Assembly: GCA_028583415.1 (NCBI GenBank)
Contig: CM053265.1
Location: forward strand, 20,468,830 to 20,532,829
Source: Protea cynaroides
Taxonomy: Eukaryota; Streptophyta; Magnoliopsida; Proteales; Proteaceae
Direction of reading: 5' to 3'
Length of the DNA stretch: 64,000 nt
This document shows, piece after piece, positions 34,781 to 45,009 of the stretch (position 1 is the stretch's first letter; every line of letters begins with the position of its first letter). The notes beneath the pieces are model-generated. The model was not told where the DNA came from. It did not search any database and worked only from the letters and a program-made list of their open reading frames with translations. The translations under genes and the position numbers were made by a program.

Positions 34781-37368
34781 TGTAAGACCCGTATCATACT
34801 AACCCATCTTACCACCTTGTATCAGGTCTTCCTATCATCGTTGGGCCAAGTGGACCAAGTGCGTGAAAAAACTACAAGGCTAAGTATGAAATTGAACCCA
34901 AAATCATCTAATTAGGAGTGTGTGGTCGCATACCTAAACAGGTGTGGTCGACTACACCTCAGAATAATGCGACCACAGGAGTCTGGGACGTGTGGTTGTA
35001 GTTTTTGGATGTGTGCTAGATGGGTTCTGTGACCCCACGTGGGACCACACGAAGTCAAACTGACTCCGTGATTAGGAAACCTTCCAAATCCGAAGTGGGT
35101 TCTTTCCTAATCTAAGTAGGACTCTATATGGAGGGTTTTTCTCTATATATAGGACGTCCTTTAGCCTCTTTCATCCTTTTAGAACTCAAACTGAAAGAAA
35201 GAGAAAGAGAAGAGGAGGAAGAGAAGGAGAATTGAAGAGGAAGACTAAGAGGAGGAATTTCAGAGAGAACTCAGAATCTTCAACAAGTTTAAGGTATGAA
35301 AACGTTCCCCACATCAGTTGAATACCTAGAATAGATCATGGAGGAGATAGTGATTCAAAGTGAGATCCCAATCATAAAACCATGGATAATTTCTAAGAGA
35401 TCCATGGAGAGAATCTATTAGGATGATGGATTATGTAAAAATATGGATTTTAAACCATAGAACAATCATATAAAGGATCATGATGATAAGCCAAAGAATC
35501 AAAACATGAAGGAATTGAGTTGAGAGTGAAAAAGTCGACCATCACATGTGTGGTCGCATGTGTGGTCGCATGATATGCGACCACACGAGACACACATATC
35601 GACCATACACCCTCAGGAAAAATTTCAGGGAGGGTGTGGTCGCATGTGTAGTCGCATGATATGCGACCACACGAGACACATATGATCGACCACATGCCCT
35701 CGGGAAAGTTCCAGGGAGGGTGTGGTCGCATGTGTGGTCGCATAGGGAGGGTGTGGTCGCATGTGCGGTCGCATGGTATGCAACCACACATATTGACCAC
35801 ACACCCTCGGGGAAGTTCCAGGGAGGGTGTGGTCGCATGGTATGCGACCACACATAGCAACCGCACGCCATCGGGGAAGTTTCAGGGAGGGTGTGGTCGC
35901 ATGTATGGTTGCATGATATGCGACCACACATAGAGACCACACACCCTGTGGTCGCAGAAACTGAGACCATAGGTGCAGCCGCACCTGCGACCACTCAGCT
36001 TCTGGAAGTCTGAATTAATGGAAATAAATTTTAATTTAAAATCTATAAATTATTTAGGTTTCCAAGTGGTCCAAAAGTGATTTACAAAGCTCAGACGAGG
36101 AACAATCATCGACCAAAGGTGAGGGAACAAGACCTAAACTAATTGGCTAATAACAAACTGTTTTACTTATTAAGTCCAATGCCATGAATGATTCTATGCT
36201 TGTATGCTTGTAATGTGCATTTCACATGTCATCTAATATTTCTGCTATTACTGCTCATGCATATTTAATTCTGTTTATTTATAACATGATGATGATGATG
36301 ATGATGTTAGGAATAGGCATGTAAATGTATGTGTGTGGTTAGTGTGCTTGATGTGAGTGGAGCATCAGGGGGAGGACGTGACACTATGGTTCATCCTAGT
36401 CACCAGACTCTAGCTCTATCTCTACTCAAGTCTTGTCCACTGACATCATCGTATCGTCATTACCTTAGCAGAACTATTACGTCGTAGGACATCAGGGGAG
36501 GTGGCCTCGGATCGTGTAGGATCTGACTCTGCCGGGGGGCCTTAGCTCTATCTCTATGGACGTATTGAGGGATGCTGAGGTGAGACATTGGATACACTGT
36601 TTGAAATTAGGATTGGTTAGTTGCGAGTCCAGTTTGCAAGCCCTCGCCAATAGGGGCTTACGTGTTGGTATGGATAGGACATCAGGGGAAGTGTTATGCG
36701 ATGTTTGATCTGGGCACTTTAGCTCTATCTCTATTCCATGATGGGTGCATGTGGGATGGCAATGGTGTTTGATTTTTATTGGACGGCTTCACACACTAGT
36801 ATATAGAGATGCGGCGGCCACTAAACATTTCTATAGCACATTGCAAACTTATAAACCAGACCAAAGATATGGATTGAATGCATGCATATGTTTGTTGCAT
36901 TGTTTTATTTTCTCACTGAGCTCATGTAAGAGAGCTGACCCTCGTGCGGGCAATTCTTTTTTGTTTCTGATGTTGCAGGTATTACGGTTGAAGATTATGT
37001 CGACACGCCAACATATGAACAGGTGGCGGCTATGGATGAGCAAGTTGTGGAGGAATATTATGATTCATTAAGCGAGCATTTCAACTATGGATGCGCTTAG
37101 TGTTTAACTTTAGTATTTGGATATTTGTAATATGTATTAAATTACGTTTTGATTACTTGGAGATAACTGGAATATTAATTATTTATCATGATTAGATCTC
37201 AGTTCATTATTAATGAAACTTTCGCTATTTACTTTATTATCTCTGATTAATGTGGAATGTGTTTTGGTTTTACATGGTTGGCATAGCCTATACGAGATAT
37301 TGGTTGAACTGTTGGTTTATTGACGGTTCATCACACCATTCTGGTTAGTCCAGAATTGGGGTGTGATA
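34781..37368 (+). mobile_element. Solo LTR of the same family, plus strand
   Basis: It starts TGTAAGACCCGTATC and ends GGGGTGTGATA, with a perfect TSD CCATC (34776-34780, 37369-37373). Length is 2588 bp. TATA-like CTCTATATATAGGACG lies near 35140-35155. It carries the GGTCGCAT/ATGCGACC block and the recurring TAGCTCTATCTCTAT motif. No element interior, hence a solo LTR. Short ORFs in it are not genes. Confidence 0.92.
35540..35995. repeat. Palindrome-rich array in a solo LTR (GTGTGGTCGCA / TGCGACCACAC)
   Basis: The palindrome GGTCGCATGATATGCGACC and variants recur at least five times, separated by CACACCCTC(A/G)GG(G)AAA...CAGGGAGGG linkers of about 75-90 bp. Matching arrays occur in the minus-strand solo LTR (31263-31400 and 33711-33915). 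Confidence 0.9.
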
Positions 37369-37500
37369 CCATCAATTCAAATTAGTTGGGTTGGTACCAC
37401 CAGTGGACCATGTAAGTAAGCTTGGCTGAGTGGATCTAAATTTTTGCCATGTTGGGTGATGATCATACAATTTCCACCATTGGATAGTAGTTTAGTGTCT

Positions 37501-38020
37501 TTAGATTTGGCCGTGTGCCAAACCCCACTGTCCAACTCAATCATTTCAGTTACCTTGTACTAACAAGAATCTAACATTTTTCAATGATTTCTCAGCTATA
37601 TTGTTTTATTTATGTCTAGTGTTATTAAATGATTATTATTTATGATTTATAATTTATTCTTATAAATGATTTGTTATAAATAACTCATAAACATAAATAT
37701 AAATTATACCAAAGAGAGCCTTAGTTTTTGAAAAGATAATTGATTCGGTGTGTTTTGATATACTGAATCTTATTTGCACTCGAATCCCTTATAACCGTGG
37801 GATGTAAGACCATTCAGCTGTCACTCATATAGCAGCAACTAGATGGTATCCTGTTCATAGCCGAACATGAGATGATTCGAATCCAACCATTATGGCCAGG
37901 CTTCCTTCGTAAAGCCAAAAACGGCCTTATTAGAACCATTTATCCTTATTTTTCCTTATTTATTGTTATATTATCCTTATATTTTTTTTCCTATATCTAT
38001 TCTTCAACACTTGTTTTATC
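37501..38020. other. No gene seen
   Basis: AT-rich sequence with TTTATGATTTATAATTTA-like runs; no boundary, ORF or RNA gene recognised. Confidence 0.5.
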
Positions 38021-38273
38021 ATATAGAAATCGTGTCCTACCAGGGGTTTGGCAGGAGACTCAGCTGCATCCAACCGATGCCCGATACGTGGGTGTCGACT
38101 GGATCCGAGCCGTCCATCCCAACTGATCACCGAGCCGACTCCTCTTTGCGTTTCACCTTACCAGCTAGGATGGATGGCTAGGATCCAGCCGCCACCCACG
38201 TGTCGGGCATTGGCTAGATGCAGCCGAGTCTCCTGCAAAACCCTTGGCAGGAGACGATTTGGATCCTGTTTTA
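38021..38273. mobile_element. Foldback/MITE-like inverted repeat with GC-rich arms
   Basis: The left arm (about 38030-38120, AAATCGTGTCCTACC, GGCAGGAGACTCAGCTGCATC, ACGTGGGTG) pairs with the right arm (about 38165-38270) with roughly 85% identity over some 90 bp. The loop is ~45 bp. An 11-bp GGCAGGAGACT-like motif is repeated at the right end. The ends are not sharp enough to name a TSD. Confidence 0.65.
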
Positions 38274-38292
38274 TCTCCTCTTATCCCTGTTA

Positions 38293-38521
38293 AACTAGCT
38301 AGAGATGATAACTCATTCACAATCCTAGTGAATCTAGCATACATCTCATTAATAGTTTCATCATCCTTTTTTTTAAACAATTCAGACTTATGAGTAAAAT
38401 TGTTGATTTTAAACATTTTTATGTGATTTGTACCTTCTTGGGTAACCTCATTGTTGATTTTAAACATTTTTATGTGATTTGTACCTTCTTGGGTAACCTC
38501 GAGGTTGGTATGGTTGCCCAC
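38293..38521 (-). pseudogene. Copia-type Gag fragment (UBN2-like) with a 51-bp duplication
   Basis: Minus-strand residues THKSELFKKKDDETINEMYA and RFTRIVNELSSLA match the conserved ELFKMxxxEsIxxMFxRFT segment of plant Gag proteins. The preceding 17-residue unit EVTQEGTNHIKMFKINN occurs twice in tandem. The fragment ends at the inverted-repeat element. No pol is attached. Confidence 0.72.
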
Positions 38522-39565
38522 AAGGCTCCGACCATTGTAGAATCTGAGGAGGGCTAATGTTTCATCTTACCTCCATTTTGTAGTGAGACTCTTTCTAGAT
38601 TCTAATCCATGACTATCGGGTCACAATGAACACCTTATCATTGCACCAAAGCCCACCCTCACCTAACACAAGTTAGAGTTCATTGTGATCCATATTGCTT
38701 CATTCTTCATGGGATTGATGGATGAAAATTGGCTGAATTGCTGTCCTAATCACAATGGTCGCATTAGATCCCAAATTTCATTTGTTGAATTGACTTCTTA
38801 ATCACAATGGGTGCATGGTTTCTGTCATGTGGTAGATAAATTAGGGTCCAAATGTCATTATGAGGTGATTTGATCTTTCATGCTATTTTTAATTTTGGCT
38901 TTCTTGTATTCTCTTTCCTCAACGTGTCATATGTGAGCCTTTTTATACAAACACGTATTATACTCTCTCTCTTCCTGTCACATATAGATCCTACCATACC
39001 AACTGTCACGTGTGGGCTCTACTACACCAACCTTGTGATGTTCTCTTCCTATATTCCTATTGACTTACCGTGTAGATGGCATTACATGCCGACAACGTAT
39101 GGATTCATTTCCAAAACATACGATGAACCAATCCAATTGAGTTAGCAAACTTTAATGCATTTGACTTCCCCTTCCCGTCGGTTATTCTCTTTGGACGACT
39201 TTTCTTAATCAATATAATCTTTCTACTTGTTAAGAAAAAAAAAAAAAGTTTTTTGACCAAGACAACGTATATCCTCTTTTCATTCAACGGTTTAGATAAC
39301 TCCACTTGGCATTCCACGTGCTAGAAAGCAAGCGACCGTTGCCTACTCCATCCATCTCCATCGCTGGCTTGTACGTGGACTTGGAAACCACTCAATTTAA
39401 TTGGCTGGGAGGGAGCAAACGTGAGTCTGTCTTTTTTTTTTTTTTTTTTTAAAGTCTGTCCTTTTTTTTTAAGTCTTATAAAACCACTAATTGACCGCAT
39501 ATACCATATAAAGAATAACAAAAAAAGAAAAAAAAAAAGGGTTTTTACAGCAAATGCAGATATTG

Positions 39566-39604
<39 letters not shown>

Positions 39605-39839
39605 GGAGGATCACTTAATTAATAAAATCATGTACTAGAAGCGTACGAAGCGGATTCAAATCCTCTCATACGATAGAAGGGTCCTGCGACTGATCCAAAG
39701 GATTGAGGATCAATCAATCTGCCTATGAATATATGAGGAGATGATCAATTAAAATTCCACTCTTGACAAACTACATGTCAATATGACCTCCATGCTGCAC
39801 ATATATTAAATATGCCAGTCGTGAGGTCATTATTAATTG
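38522..39839. other. No gene; poly(T) runs and a TTA microsatellite
   Basis: AT-rich intergenic DNA with T runs at 39431-39450 and 39461-39470 and (TTA)n at 39568-39604. Short lysine- or asparagine-run ORFs here are artefacts of these runs. Confidence 0.6.
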
Positions 39840-39999
39840 GGTGACTTGGGTCGTTATCTAACAGTTGCTTCTCAACTTTTTTTCCGGCGGTTCTGGTGCT
39901 TTTTCTTTGTCTCTTCAATATGATTGTACTGGCTGTCTGGCCGTTTGTGCCACTGAGCTTTAATTTAATGAAAAATAAAATTTTATCAAAAAAAAAAAA
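39840..39999 (+). mobile_element. Possible L1 LINE 3' end stub with A tail
   Basis: A T-rich stretch (GCTTTTTCTTTGTCTC), then TGAGCTTTAATTTAATGAAA and TTTTATCAAAAAAAAAAAA resemble the 3' UTR ending of plant L1 elements. The tail runs into (AAT)n at about 39999-40021. No coding part is left and no TSD was found. Confidence 0.4.
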
Positions 40000-40470
40000 T
40001 AATAATAATAATAATAATAAAAGAAAATAAAAACAATTTTACGTCCTTTATCTCTTCCCACCAACATCACACTAACAGATAAGTGTAGATGTGGGACTGG
40101 TACCGAGAATCACTCGCTAAGAATTGGAAATGGTTGTATCCATTTGTTTATTGCGGTGGTTTTAGGAACAGATTTTGGAATAGATTATGGATTGGGATGG
40201 AATGGGTTTTCCAATGGGCTAAGAACTGAATGACCAATTAAGAACCGTTAGGATTGGAATCAACAGACCATTTTAATGACATAAAAAAGGAGAGGAAATT
40301 ATACGCCGATGGCATATATTGGAATCTTATACACTAGTAAGGAAAATGAGAGTATAAGAAAGACTGATAGCTGATCACTTGGGAGAAAAAAAAAAAAAGC
40401 CCAGACTTCATAGAAGAGAGAGATAGAGATAGAAGTACACACAATAGTGTGTAGTTCATTTTCCTTACAA

Positions 40471-40610
40471 GAAGGGAAAAAGATTGCTGCCCAGCAGCAT
40501 TTCCTTGCACCCTCTCACTTGGGGTGTGGAATGATCATCCCACCCCTAGTCATTTGCATCTCATGTGAGAGAGTGCAGAAGCACTGTTGAGCAACGATCT
40601 TCTTCCTTAT
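40471..40610. mobile_element. Small MITE-like inverted repeat
   Basis: The left arm GATTGCTGCCCAGCAGCATT...CACCCTCTCACTTGG pairs with the right arm CATGTGAGAGAGTGCAGAAG...GTTGAGCAACGATC at about 80% around a GATGATCATTCC-type centre. It is about 140 bp long. TSD unclear. Confidence 0.5.
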
Positions 40611-40788
40611 AAAAATTCAGGGATAAGGGTCTACACACTGGCAGGACAAATTGGAATTTTATATGCTATCATACTTTTAGTCTTACAATGTGAAATTATT
40701 TAACTAGAGAACTATTGGGTGAAGAGAGAGAAAGCATTAATTAGGAGAGAGAACTATACATGGCCTTTTCCCATAAAATTATAATGAG

Positions 40789-41076
40789 AGTGTTGTTCAA
40801 CCCTAGTGTCGTTGAGCAATTGTAATTAACCGTCTGATTGCTTTAAAATTATTACAAACTTGAAAATGCTTAGCAGTTCATAAATATCTAGCAAAAAGGG
40901 CAAAAGGATCTTAAGGCCATCTATTGGTATCCGGCTCTGATACCCATCCCACAAGTAACGAGATATCCGTCCAAATCTCTAATTGATCAAGTCCTAGCAT
41001 CCTTGCTCTGATGGGTCCCACCCTCAGTCCTCTGACCTCACATTAATGCATCGAGCCTACATTACCATAATTTAAA
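40789..41076 (-). pseudogene. L1 RNase H fragment, cut by the large MULE
   Basis: In minus sense it reads GPIRARML-, then DQLEIWTDISLLVGWVSEPD and TNRWP, the RNase H segment with ExDS-like residues. It is a close paralogue of 54837-55140. The matching upstream few dozen bases continue at 50293-50340 on the far side of the MULE. Confidence 0.7.
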
Positions 41077-41156
41077 GGGTAATTGACACATACCACCCCT
41101 GTACTTTAACCCGATTCCAGTTACTTTAATAGTTTGCTGAACTGGACGAGTTACCC
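41077..41156. repeat. Left terminal inverted repeat of the MULE
   Basis: It starts GGGTAATTGACACATACCAC and pairs with 50204-50283. It holds CCCTGTACTTTAACCC and AATAGTTTG. It is the expected promoter side for the GRF gene. Confidence 0.93.
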
Positions 41157-41891
41157 CCTGGTTCAACCATTTATAAACAAAGAGGGTAAATATACAATTT
41201 TACCCTCTCTAACACCATTAGAACTTATTCTACAAGACCAAAATAACCTCAGTAGTTTCCTTGTTATTAAGAAGGGAAAGACTCAGCCTACACTCAACGT
41301 TTGGTGTTTCGACTCGGGGAGAAGAAAACCATCTCCGCAGCGGAGCCATTGCAGCAGAGAGGTAGGTTTCCTTCATCTTCAGCCGCTGTTAATGTTCTTC
41401 CTCATCCTTCTTCATCCCTGCTTCATCCTTCTTCATCCCTGGTTCTTCATCCCTGGTTCGTCAATCGCGTACAGCTTCTCATCTTTAATCCCTTACATCT
41501 TCTCATCTTTAATTCATCGTCTGCTAGTAGGATTTGCTTGTGGGATTCTAAGCAGCAATTCTAAGTTTCTAAGTCATATCTAAACTCTTTGCTCATAAAA
41601 CCTTGTGCATTTCACCCTAAATACTAAACCCCCAAACCCAAAAAACAACCAAAAATTTTGCAGATTAGAACTAGGTCACAAAAAGTTTTTCTTTATTTTT
41701 GTTTTTTTTTTTTTTTTGTTGCTGTGATTGAAAATGAGATACGTTTCTTAAACATCTACAAAAAAGGTTCAATGTATTGGATGTGATATACTGATACATC
41801 AAGAGGGTAAAGTTTACTTCTTAATTTTGCAATCTAAATTGTTTGAATTTGATCCTATTAAGTTGTTTCCTTTCATTTGTAGATAAGATAG

Positions 41892-42215
41892 ATGGCTTCA
41901 GTGAGTTCTACCTCCATCAACTCCAGGCCCTTTAGGTTTGAAAACATCAACTGTACATGTGGCCTAAGAGCAGCTGTCAAGATTTCAGAGTCACAACAGA
42001 ATAAGAATATGCTTTACTATTGTTGCCCGAACAAACATTGCAAGTTTTTTCGTTGGTGTTCTCCTAAGGAAGAAGAAGTGACCAATGAACGAGTCATGGT
42101 GAATAATGGCAATGAATTGCAAAGTTTGAACAATGATGACCACTCTCTGAAGACAATTGTGAAGAAATTGGAGAAGTTGGAGAAATTGGTTGTAGATTTG
42201 AAGACGATGTGCTAA
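41892..42215 (+). CDS. GRF-type zinc finger plus coiled-coil protein of the MULE
   Basis: A 107-residue protein from ATG 41892 to the stop at 42213-42215. The zinc-binding unit is C21-x-C23-G ... C45-P ... C50-x-FFRW, the GRF-type pattern named for its Gly-Arg-Phe residues and found in nucleic-acid-binding proteins. The GRF triad itself is replaced (NKNMLYY). Residues about 82-106 form a short leucine-rich coiled coil (LKTIVKKLEKLEKLVVDL). A probable 5' UTR intron has donor AG/GTAGG at about 41361 and acceptor TTTGTAG just before 41883. The gene faces the MURA gene from the opposite TIR, like mudrB in MuDR, but shows no mudrB similarity I recognise. An accessory DNA- or RNA-binding role is inference. 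Confidence 0.82.
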   Translation: MASVSSTSINSRPFRFENINCTCGLRAAVKISESQQNKNMLYYCCPNKHCKFFRWCSPKEEEVTNERVMVNNGNELQSLNNDDHSLKTIVKKLEKLEKLVVDLKTMC

Positions 42216-42539
42216 TTAACATTTGCTTTCTGCATTGTAGTGTTTATTGTAGTCGTTGTAAAAGTCTAATTGTTCTACTTGTTTGGTTGAACAATTTTTT
42301 TTGTCAATGGAGAACTTGAATGTAATATTTCTTTTCTGTTAACTAAAAAACCTCTTTTGTTTCAAATTTGTAATGTTCACAGCTTTAAGAAATCAGGTGT
42401 GAATTCACATAATTTATAGTTATCCCTATGTAACTTTTCATCGCATATATTTGTCACTGATTGTTCAATATTCTGATTGCTCTGGGTGGACTCTCATCCA
42501 AAAAAGTCTGATTATCCAGTGGTACTCCACCCGGTTGTC

Positions 42540-42965
42540 CCTGTGCCATTAGTTTACAGGCAGATTATCCGTTTCTTTTGAATTTGATGCCTCTGGTTTT
42601 GTGATTAAGGATTCATTGTCCAAGAAGATATGGGCATCAGGGACTAGGCAGAATGGGCTATATACTCTCACTGATGACTCAAATGGAACGAATCAGGTAA
42701 GTCTTGAAGGGGATCACAGTGGCAGCAGTCTTGAAGGGAGTCATAGTGGCAGCAGTTTTCATATTGGAGGTTTTGATCAAAGATCTGAAAATGGTGAGAA
42801 TTTTACAAACCTTTTATTCATGTCGGTTTCAATCTACCACAGAACAGAGGTGGCACATGAGATTAGCTCATCCTCAAAAATCTGTAACTCAGTATCTCAA
42901 GACAATAGGTGCAAATCTTTGGGGACCAGCACCAGTTCACAGTGTACAGCAATACAGATTGTTTA
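42540..42965 (+). pseudogene. Captured Copia pol fragment (pre-integrase region)
   Basis: Residues FDASGFVIKDSLSKKIWASG then RQNGLYTL match the end of Copia protease and the GAG-pre-integrase domain. RWHMRLAHPQKSVTQYL and LWGPAPVHS match the zinc region and the DLWGPAP motif. Between them a 27-bp unit (AGTCTTGAAGGGGATCACAG-type) is duplicated. It lies inside the MULE, so it was captured or inserted there. Confidence 0.7.
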
Positions 42966-42979
42966 ACTCACTCAATAGG

Positions 42980-43138
42980 GATGATGATCATGTCACAAGA
43001 AACAGGGCTGTCTGTTGATATGAACCCTGAAACATCTTCAGTTGTTTCCAGTCATGAAATAGGCAGGAGATCTTTCGAAGATCAAGAAGACCCATCAACT
43101 TCAGGTGGTCCAGTATATCTTGACTGTCTTTGGAATTA
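42980..43138 (+). pseudogene. NAC transcription factor, last ~50 codons (plus-strand copy)
   Basis: It reads MSQETGLSVDMNPETSSVVS, then HEIGRRSFEDQEDPSTSGGP and LDCLWNY, the conserved C-terminal end of NAC100/ORE1-like NAC proteins. The normal stop after WNY is missing. About 98% identical, in inverse orientation, to 44106-44255. Confidence 0.78.
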
Positions 43139-44056
43139 TGGTGGTAACCAGTTACATATGGTGGTCTACAATCAGCTTTTCTTTGTCTTGCCTGCTCGTA
43201 GACCACCTGATTTACAATCGAATTGTCGTCCTTTAGGACATCATAAACGGGATTAGATTTCCAATCATAAAGAAGGAAGGTTAGATACCATTAGTCCGGC
43301 CTTCTGCAGCCTGCATACGTTGTTGGATTTGCTTAAACAGATAATTGATAGCGTGAATTGGCCACATTTTCATTTTCAGATCTTAATTCAATCAAATACC
43401 TTCTCAAGTATTAGCATGGGTCTGATGCATGACTAATTAACTATGCATGTTTAGGTTTACTCTGACCCCTGATTTCCCATAAGCCTGAACTTTGAAGTTT
43501 CATTTTTCTACATGATAAATTTGTAATAAAACTCCATTAATCATCTATTCTACCCGCCATGTTTAGAGAAGAGAGTAAACAAGATCAACGAAACATCGTA
43601 AGAATCATCTTCCACAAACGCTCTGAACCAGGTATGAGTTCTGTCATGACTCTCTTGTTTGTTTATTGATTCATCATGACAATCTTGTAATTCTTTCACA
43701 ATCTCTTTGGGGGGGAAGGGGAACATAGCCATTCAGATGAATCATATTCTCTTCCAAGTTACAAAGATCAAATTTCATCACACAGACCATAGAAACAGGG
43801 AACAGGGGGAAGATGACCATAGAATAAAACTCAGTGAGGTTTGGAAGCCATTAAAAAGAAACAAGAGACAACAATATAAATATTATTTTCAAGTCTTTAA
43901 TCTCATCACATCCGTTTCTTTTGCTTTCCTTTACTTTCTATTCCAGAAAGTATTAATCCACAAACTAATCTACTCCCGAATCAATTAACTCAAGAACAGT
44001 ACTTACTGATGAAACAAAATAAGAGAAAGCAACAACAGTAAAGTAAAGAAACCTAA

Positions 44057-44980
44057 TTAACAGAAGTTGGAGCAGCATAGGAAGTCAAGACAGAAGAAGA
44101 AGAACAGACAGTCAAGATCTACTGGACCACCTGAAGTTGATGGGTCTTCTTGATCTTCGAAAGATCTCCTGCCTATTTCATGACTAGAAACAACTGAAGA
44201 TGTTTCAGGGTTCATATCAACAGACAGCCCTGTTTCTTGTGACATGCTCATCATCTCTCTTTCTCTGCTACTCTATTTCATGCCCGTTCCATGGTTTCCA
44301 ATCAAAGCCATCAAGATTGCTTGATCTTGCATCAAAAAATAATTTTGGTACTGCAAATTTCCAAGACTTGAACCACCTTGAGTGGCATAAAATGAATTCT
44401 GACTAGAGAATTTTGACATAAGCAATGAAGCAGGTGAGATATCAGAAGGGTTAGCAGAAGCAGCAAAAAGAGGATAATTGAAGTAATCATTGGCCTCTTC
44501 CTGGTTTTTCAGGCCCTCCATTGGGTTGGAGAAGCAGGTCACGTGAGATGTCTCAGCTGCACTGGTTCTGATCTTGCTTTCGTAGGAAGAAGAATCCATT
44601 AATGGAGGTAAAAGAGATTGAGCCAATTCATCACCAAAGGAGCTGAGTCTGATCATCCCTGGCATAAATGTTTTATTTGCACCAGAACTCTTTTCAAATA
44701 TCCTGGAAATCACCCACTCGTTCTGTAAAAGAATGAAAAGATGGAAATTTCAGAAATCATCAAGAACAACTCAGACAAATAAGATGAAAAGAGAGTCTAG
44801 ATCAAGGTCTGACCTTGGCTGTTTTGGGAAGATTGTAAAGGGAGTATTTTCCTTCCAATCTATATTCATGCATGACCCAGTTGGTCTTTTCTCCTTTTGG
44901 AGCTCTCCCTCTGTAGAACACCAGAGTCTTCTTCATTCCAACCAGTATATCCTCAAATCTTTGAATCAATCAACTCCAGT
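44057..44980 (-). pseudogene. Captured NAC transcription factor gene fragment (miR164-type NAC)
   Basis: The minus-strand exon ending at 44814 encodes NAC subdomains C-D (LVGMKKTLVFYRGRAPKGE, then KTNWVMHEYRLEGKYS and NLPKTAK) with donor GTCAGA. An intron (44813-44723) ending TTTTACAG leads into the last exon from 44722 (NEWVISRIFEKSSG, SLLPPLMDSS, HVTCFSNP). Residues upstream of LVGMKK are lost (breakpoint near 44940-44980), so most of the DNA-binding domain is absent. A stop follows GTGMK at about 44273 in an otherwise continuing frame, and the WNY end is replaced by unrelated codons. The family comprises plant transcription factors of organ-boundary and senescence control. This piece cannot make a working one. 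Confidence 0.85.
44527..44547 (-). promoter_or_regulatory. miR164-like target site in the captured NAC exon
   Basis: The plus strand here (TGGAGAAGCAGGTCACGTG, then AG) equals miR164 as I know it at 18 of 21 positions, with differences at position 13 and at the last two bases. In minus sense it is therefore a miR164 target, at the codons for HVTCFSN, exactly where miR164-regulated NAC genes carry it. Pairing at positions 2-12, including the cleavage point, is complete. Confidence 0.8.
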
Positions 44981-45009
44981 CTGGCACTGTTTGTTTAGGA
45001 TGGTCAGGT

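Larger units (their letters stand above)
29817..37500. repeat. Tandemly duplicated ~150-bp host segment opened by LTR insertions
   Basis: When the LTRs are removed, two adjacent copies remain. Copy 1 is 29817-29889 joined to 34672-34746. Copy 2 is 34747-34780 joined to 37374-about 37500. Both contain GGTACAT(C)TGCCACAAAC, CCATTAATTCAAATTAGTTG (copy 2: CCATCAATTC), CCAGTGGACCATGTAAG and CATGTTGGGTGATGATC. One solo LTR landed in each copy. Confidence 0.82.

Noticed and set aside
35450..35994. Overlapping 119-150-codon frames with repeated VVAYHATTHATTPSL
   Set aside because: Products of the palindromic GGTCGCA array in the LTR; several frames are open at once, which is typical of simple repeats.
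36745..37071. 108-codon open frame in a solo LTR
   Set aside because: Lies wholly in LTR sequence whose relatives do not keep the frame.
41134..41583. 149-codon frame beginning in the left MULE TIR
   Set aside because: Overlaps the TIR and the probable leader intron of the GRF gene; no domain.
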